Assembly (NCBI GenBank): GCA_003427395.1
Contig: BFEA01000951.1
Location: 252,203-286,994, forward strand
Direction: 5' to 3'
From: Chara braunii
Lineage: Eukaryota; Streptophyta; Charophyceae; Charales; Characeae
Length of the DNA stretch: 34,792 nt
Position numbers and translations under genes: made by a program. Shown here one piece after another: positions 31,246 through 34,792 of the stretch. Below the pieces are notes generated by a model, which worked only from the letters and a program-made list of their open reading frames with translations, searched no databases and was not told where the DNA came from. Numbering within the stretch: the stretch's first letter is position 1; every line of letters starts with the position of its first letter.

Positions 31246-31695
31246 ATGCCGAGGTATATGAAATATTCCTGGTTGTGGGAGCGTGAAGATGAGAACGGTA
31301 CCCTGCTGGAAACCATACTGTCCTATGGGAAGCCTACGGGGGAGGTGAGGTTAAAAATTAATGTATGTGGCCTCAGGGAACAGGAAATGAGGAGAGATGA
31401 TGGGCTGCCGGCGGCAATTACCAAGGCGCGCAACAGAGTTGAGCGAAGGTGCAGACAAGATGGAGTAACGGTGGGAATGCTAGTAACTGTTACTTACCAC
31501 AAAGATGACTCGTCAACTGGAACCACGACCGGGGAGATACAGCTCGTTGACCAGGACTCTGAAGGGGAGTCTAAGATGAGTCATGCGGCAACTACACAGT
31601 CCTGGCATGGGTGGGACCAGTGGCACCGAGATCACCCACCTGCAGCGCCTGTCGAAGATGGTCCGGAGGTCAGCTCACGACGCCCCAGGGATTGA
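31246..31695 (+). CDS. Unrecognised 149-codon ORF
   Basis: The ORF is open from after a TGA at 31225; the first ATG is at 31246 and the stop is TGA at 31693. The translation is hydrophilic with balanced composition: an N-terminal region with MKYSWLWEREDENGTLLE, a middle RVERRCRQDG, a Thr-rich TGTTTGEIQLVD stretch and a His/Trp/Pro-rich tail. I see no known domain, membrane segment or signal peptide. It is longer than most ORFs nearby, but it could be a Gag-like retroelement fragment or chance. It has no supporting neighbour. Confidence 0.3.
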   Translation: MPRYMKYSWLWEREDENGTLLETILSYGKPTGEVRLKINVCGLREQEMRRDDGLPAAITKARNRVERRCRQDGVTVGMLVTVTYHKDDSSTGTTTGEIQLVDQDSEGESKMSHAATTQSWHGWDQWHRDHPPAAPVEDGPEVSSRRPRD

Positions 31696-32424
31696 GGCCG
31701 CAAAGGGGAAATGGTAGTAGCGAGAGGATCATCTGGGATCGAGAGGGTGAGATAGGAACAAGGTCAAACGTGCTCTGGGGAACAGTTTCACAACGTTTTT
31801 TTTTTTGACGTCTAGAGATGATGCGCCACACGCACTGTCTCAACTAGGGGACATAGGTGCTTGCGCATGAGCTCGTGATCCCTCCAAGTGAGCAGATAGG
31901 AGTTTAATGTGCGAGCCTCGTATTACCTGCACAACAGTGAGTGTGTCATTGTATTGGTTATCGCTTATGCAGAGGCAGCAAAGAGGTGTGCTAGCGTGAA
32001 GGGACTGTGCGCACAAAAGAGCAAGATAGACAGTGAGGCTGCAAATTGGCTATGCATGGTTGAGTGATCGCTTGGCAGAGCTATGAGGGCGAAACGTCTT
32101 GAGCGAGAGAGAGAGAGATTCCGTGGCTGATACCACTATGCATGATCATCGAGAGGGCCGTATATGACTAAGGGGGAGGGGCCAGAGGCAATAAGCCGCG
32201 AGACGTGAGGATCAACGGGATAGGACAATTTTCTTTTGAAGGGCAAACGGTTACGAGAGAGAAAGGCGGAGACTTGGAGCTTCAGCGAGATGCCCTCATC
32301 GTCTCGCTACAGTCTTCGTGTCATGAGAGTGGTGCTCGATGCTGCTGGGGATTCGTGTCTAGTGACTCTGCTTGCTTGAAAGAGCGGACGTAGAAGAATT
32401 CGAGTTCACGTACCGTGTTCTTTA
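31696..32424. other. Non-coding stretch before direct-repeat copy 2
   Basis: No gene is visible; a T-run sits at about 31,797-31,806 and a GA-rich run near 32,106. Confidence 0.5.
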
Positions 32425-33140
32425 TGTGTGACCAATGCGACAACCGAGCGAGAGCAGAGAGAGAGAGAGAGGTCGAGACTAAGCAAGGTCGTGAGCAGTG
32501 CCTAGCGGTGATCTTCCCTAACCGGAGCGGGGACTAGCAACGAATGCTCAATTCGTGTACCTGACATAACTGAGAGGGTTCATACGAAAGACATGCACAA
32601 AGGGGGTCGGGCTTTTGTTTTCATTTGTCATTGGCATTAGTCAGATCTTTACGCATGGTGAACATTAATGCTCGAGCCTTGCCCCACTTTCACGAGAGGA
32701 CATTGACTTCGGTGGGGGAACAATAACGAGAGAGTGTTTTATAAGATAATAAACGAGGTACGCACGTCTAAATATCGAAAGAAAAATCAGGTCCCCTGGT
32801 GAACGCCAGATGTCACTTTTAAGGCCTTTCTTCACAACTTGCAGATCATCTTCTTTCTCAACCTCGATGTAGTACGAAGTGCTCTCTCTTCTCAGTTCGC
32901 GCCCAGTATTACAGTTCTCCTGAATGAGCATACCGGGAAAGAAGTCATGCGAGCTATGAGGGCGTGCATGCTACCTGTTCGCTGACGTGAACCGCTTCTT
33001 TGTAAAAAGACTCCAGTACGTTAGAGGTGGTCTTGTTGTCAGTTGATCATCCCTGTCAGCAGGAGGGACATATAGTTTCGCCAAGTAGGAGGGAGGCGTG
33101 TGTTTCCTCGAGACCGATGCACCCTGTGCCCTCAATTGAC
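32425..33140. repeat. Long direct repeat, copy 2 (LTR-like)
   Basis: This segment matches 5151-5971 in the same orientation and begins TGTGTGACCAATGCGACAACC. It is about 105 bp shorter, mainly because one segment present in copy 1 after CGAGAGGA (about 5420-5530) is missing; both edges of that segment carry GAGAGGA, so deletion between microhomologies is likely. A Gag-like ORF starts 80 bp after its end, which would suit a 5' LTR of an element running off the window. An opposite-strand open stretch at 32,665-32,931 has a counterpart in copy 1 with many amino-acid changes and a stop, so I do not call it a gene. Confidence 0.75.
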
Positions 33141-33220
33141 TTCTCGACCCACCCTGGAGCCTGAAACTGGAAAGAGTATTACTCTCTGAGACCGTAGTCA
33201 GTTCTAAACTTGCGACTGAT

Positions 33221-34168
33221 ATGAACAGACAGGTCCGATTACATGAATTGCTCAGTGAAGATTATGAGTGGCTCCCTGAGGGGGAAGCAGAAGTGGCAAA
33301 TAAATTGGGAAGAATGGAGGAGGAAAGAAGAAGAGAAATGGAAGTCCCCATTCAGGAAGTCCAGGAAAGGATAAGGGAGAAAACAGAGTTGTTCACTCAG
33401 GGGGTAGCAAGCCATGTCCCTGAAATCCTGAAAGAGATTCAGAGATTGAGAGCAAGGGAGGAAATGAGGGACATGCAGTGGACAAAAGTGGAGAAAAAAA
33501 TCGAAAGTTAAAAGGCAGAAATGGAAAAGGCAAAGATTGAACAAGGGAAGCTAGAGGTGAAAGTGGAGACGCTAAGCATTGCTCTTGACAACAAGAGTAA
33601 AGAGGCGGAGACGAAAAAGATGGAGAAAGAGAAGTTGGAAAAAAAAGTTGGTAAGTTGGAGGCAAAGGTCAGTGAACAGGGAAAGGCAATTGAAGAAAGC
33701 AAGAAAAAGCTGAAAAATGAGAAGTGAGAGAAGGTGGAAGAGGCCTTGCAACAGTCAGAAGAGGATATTCAGGAGAAGATTGAAGTGGAGGATGCTAGGA
33801 AGACTGAGGACAAAAAGAAAAATCCAAGGATGGAAGGAGATGAGGAAGGACTTAAGGGTAACGATCCGGACAAAGGGTTGATGGTAGGGGTTGTCACCTT
33901 GCCTAAGAAGGATACTGGGAAAACGTCACTAACAGATAACAGAGTGGGACAGGATAGGAAGAGATCCTACCTGGAGACGTTGATTGGGGCAGCATCACAA
34001 GGTACCCCGTCATCTGCAAAGAGATCACAGAAAGAGGAGAAGAAGTTATGTTGACAGATAGGGTGAAGGGATTAGTTGGCCTCGATGAGAATTACAGGTT
34101 TATCGATAAGAAGGGAAATCTGATTAAGAAATCGAAGAGAGGGTTCAGGGTCCAGTTGTATGAGCATT
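33221..34168 (+). pseudogene. Coiled-coil Gag-like ORF, interrupted
   Basis: From ATG 33221 one frame runs 278 codons with two stops (TAA 33509, TGA 33725) to a TGA at 34052. The reading then continues in the next frame from ATG 34048 (MLTDRVKGLVGLDENYRF) to TAG at about 34,166. The first 230 residues are almost entirely Glu/Lys/Arg-rich heptad-like sequence, indicating a long coiled coil. The rest is basic and low complexity (RKRSYLETLIGAASQG). Neither stop falls at a likely Trp site. Its place just after an LTR-like repeat suggests the Gag or an accessory ORF of another retroelement; this is inference. Confidence 0.5.
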
Positions 34169-34792
34169 AGAGTTCACCTTAGAAGATTAGAATAAGATGG
34201 TTTTGAAGTCCTTTCAAACAGGCATTGTATATTAGGGGTTGAGAGTGAAGAAGGCNATATGGTAAGCTTGATATTCTCTCTTTTTGCGAGCATCAGATGG
34301 AGTGTTTTTTATCAGTTCATTACAGGGTATGTGTTTTTTACAATTGCTAGTATTAGTGGATCATCTACACTATTTTGACTCGGCACTTGTACTCTAATAG
34401 TTGAGGGTAGATCAGACATATGATTTATTTTTTGTTGTGAGATTCAATGCGTCAATATGGATCGGTTTGGTTATACACCTTGTATTCAAATGAACTTTCT
34501 GTATTCTAAATTATTTTGCGAGGTATTCATAATTGAGTGGTCCAATACTCGATCTTGGTTGAGGAAATGTGTATTNTGGATATGTGTACAGTCTGTGATA
34601 TCGTATCTTGAACNAGGATGCTCATAAAAACGCCTAAGTGTTCAAGAGTGACAATATTAAATGAGTTTGCAAAGTTGAAAGTTNTTTTGAACCTATGATG
34701 AGTCATTTATGATTATTTTTAAAGCAGACCCTAAAAAGGGTATGGAAAAGTCAAAGTTATTTTGCATCTTACAAACTCTGTGAATCAGGGAT
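34169..34792. other. AT-rich end of window
   Basis: No gene was seen. Four N bases (34256, 34576, 34614, 34684) mark lower sequence quality here. Confidence 0.6.

Noticed and set aside
32665-32931. Opposite-strand ORF inside direct-repeat copy 2
   Set aside because: The same reading in copy 1 has many amino-acid changes and an in-frame stop, so there is no sign of selection on a protein.

Overview
This window looks like a repeat-dominated, gene-poor stretch of a eukaryotic nuclear genome. It holds microsatellites, foldback and MITE-like elements, a palindromic satellite, a decayed Ty3/gypsy retrotransposon and single N bases, and nothing resembling bacterial operons. The pol reading is of the kind I associate with basidiomycete fungi and with charophyte algae and basal plants. 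A streptophyte alga is my best guess, with low confidence. I could not recognise any intact host gene, tRNA, rRNA or CRISPR array. Layout. (1) 1-3,600: simple repeats, a CCGGAC-rich foldback element (440-849), a second inverted-repeat element (963-1326), a small stem-loop element (1573-1702), a 39-G run and a two-copy tandem duplication. (2) 3,600-5,150: GC-rich sequence without a recognisable gene. (3) 5,151-5,971: first copy of an ~0.8 kb direct repeat whose partner lies at 32,425-33,140; LTR-like, but no target-site duplication was found. (4) 7,876-9,560: two blocks of four ~136-bp units, each unit made of palindromes, separated by a spacer with its own direct and inverted ~90-bp copies. 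(5) 10,395-14,151: at least five diverged ~140-residue paralogous units (A-E) of a protein family I do not recognise, all on the + strand upstream of gag. (6) 14,242-~21,000: a dead Ty3/gypsy gag-pol in the order gag, protease, reverse transcriptase, RNase H, integrase, GPY/F-like tail. It carries many stops and several single-base frameshifts, and has lost catalytic or metal-binding residues in the zinc knuckle, protease and RNase H. It also carries an in-frame 378-bp duplication. (7) 21.4-22.4 kb: tandem repeats, then (22,456-23,228) a hAT-like MITE sitting in an ATT microsatellite. (8) 23.3-26.2 and 28.5-32.4 kb: GC-rich sequence with only short, unrecognised ORFs. (9) 26,306-27,070: nine dispersed copies of a conserved 19-nt core flanked by short arms; in six copies the arms pair, although their sequences differ from copy to copy. 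This is the most unusual signal in the window. (10) 33,221-34,168: a broken coiled-coil, Gag-like ORF directly after the second direct-repeat copy. How it fits together: units A-E and gag-pol share a strand and may be one large retroelement with an extra upstream ORF, or units A-E may be a separate decayed tandem gene cluster. Many inactivating changes can be explained by C-to-T or G-to-A transitions. In-frame TGA falls at three well-supported Trp positions in the paralog units and GPY/F tail regions plus other plausible ones. This fits either decay of TGG or, less likely, UGA read as Trp. TAA and TAG stops and frameshifts elsewhere favour decay.
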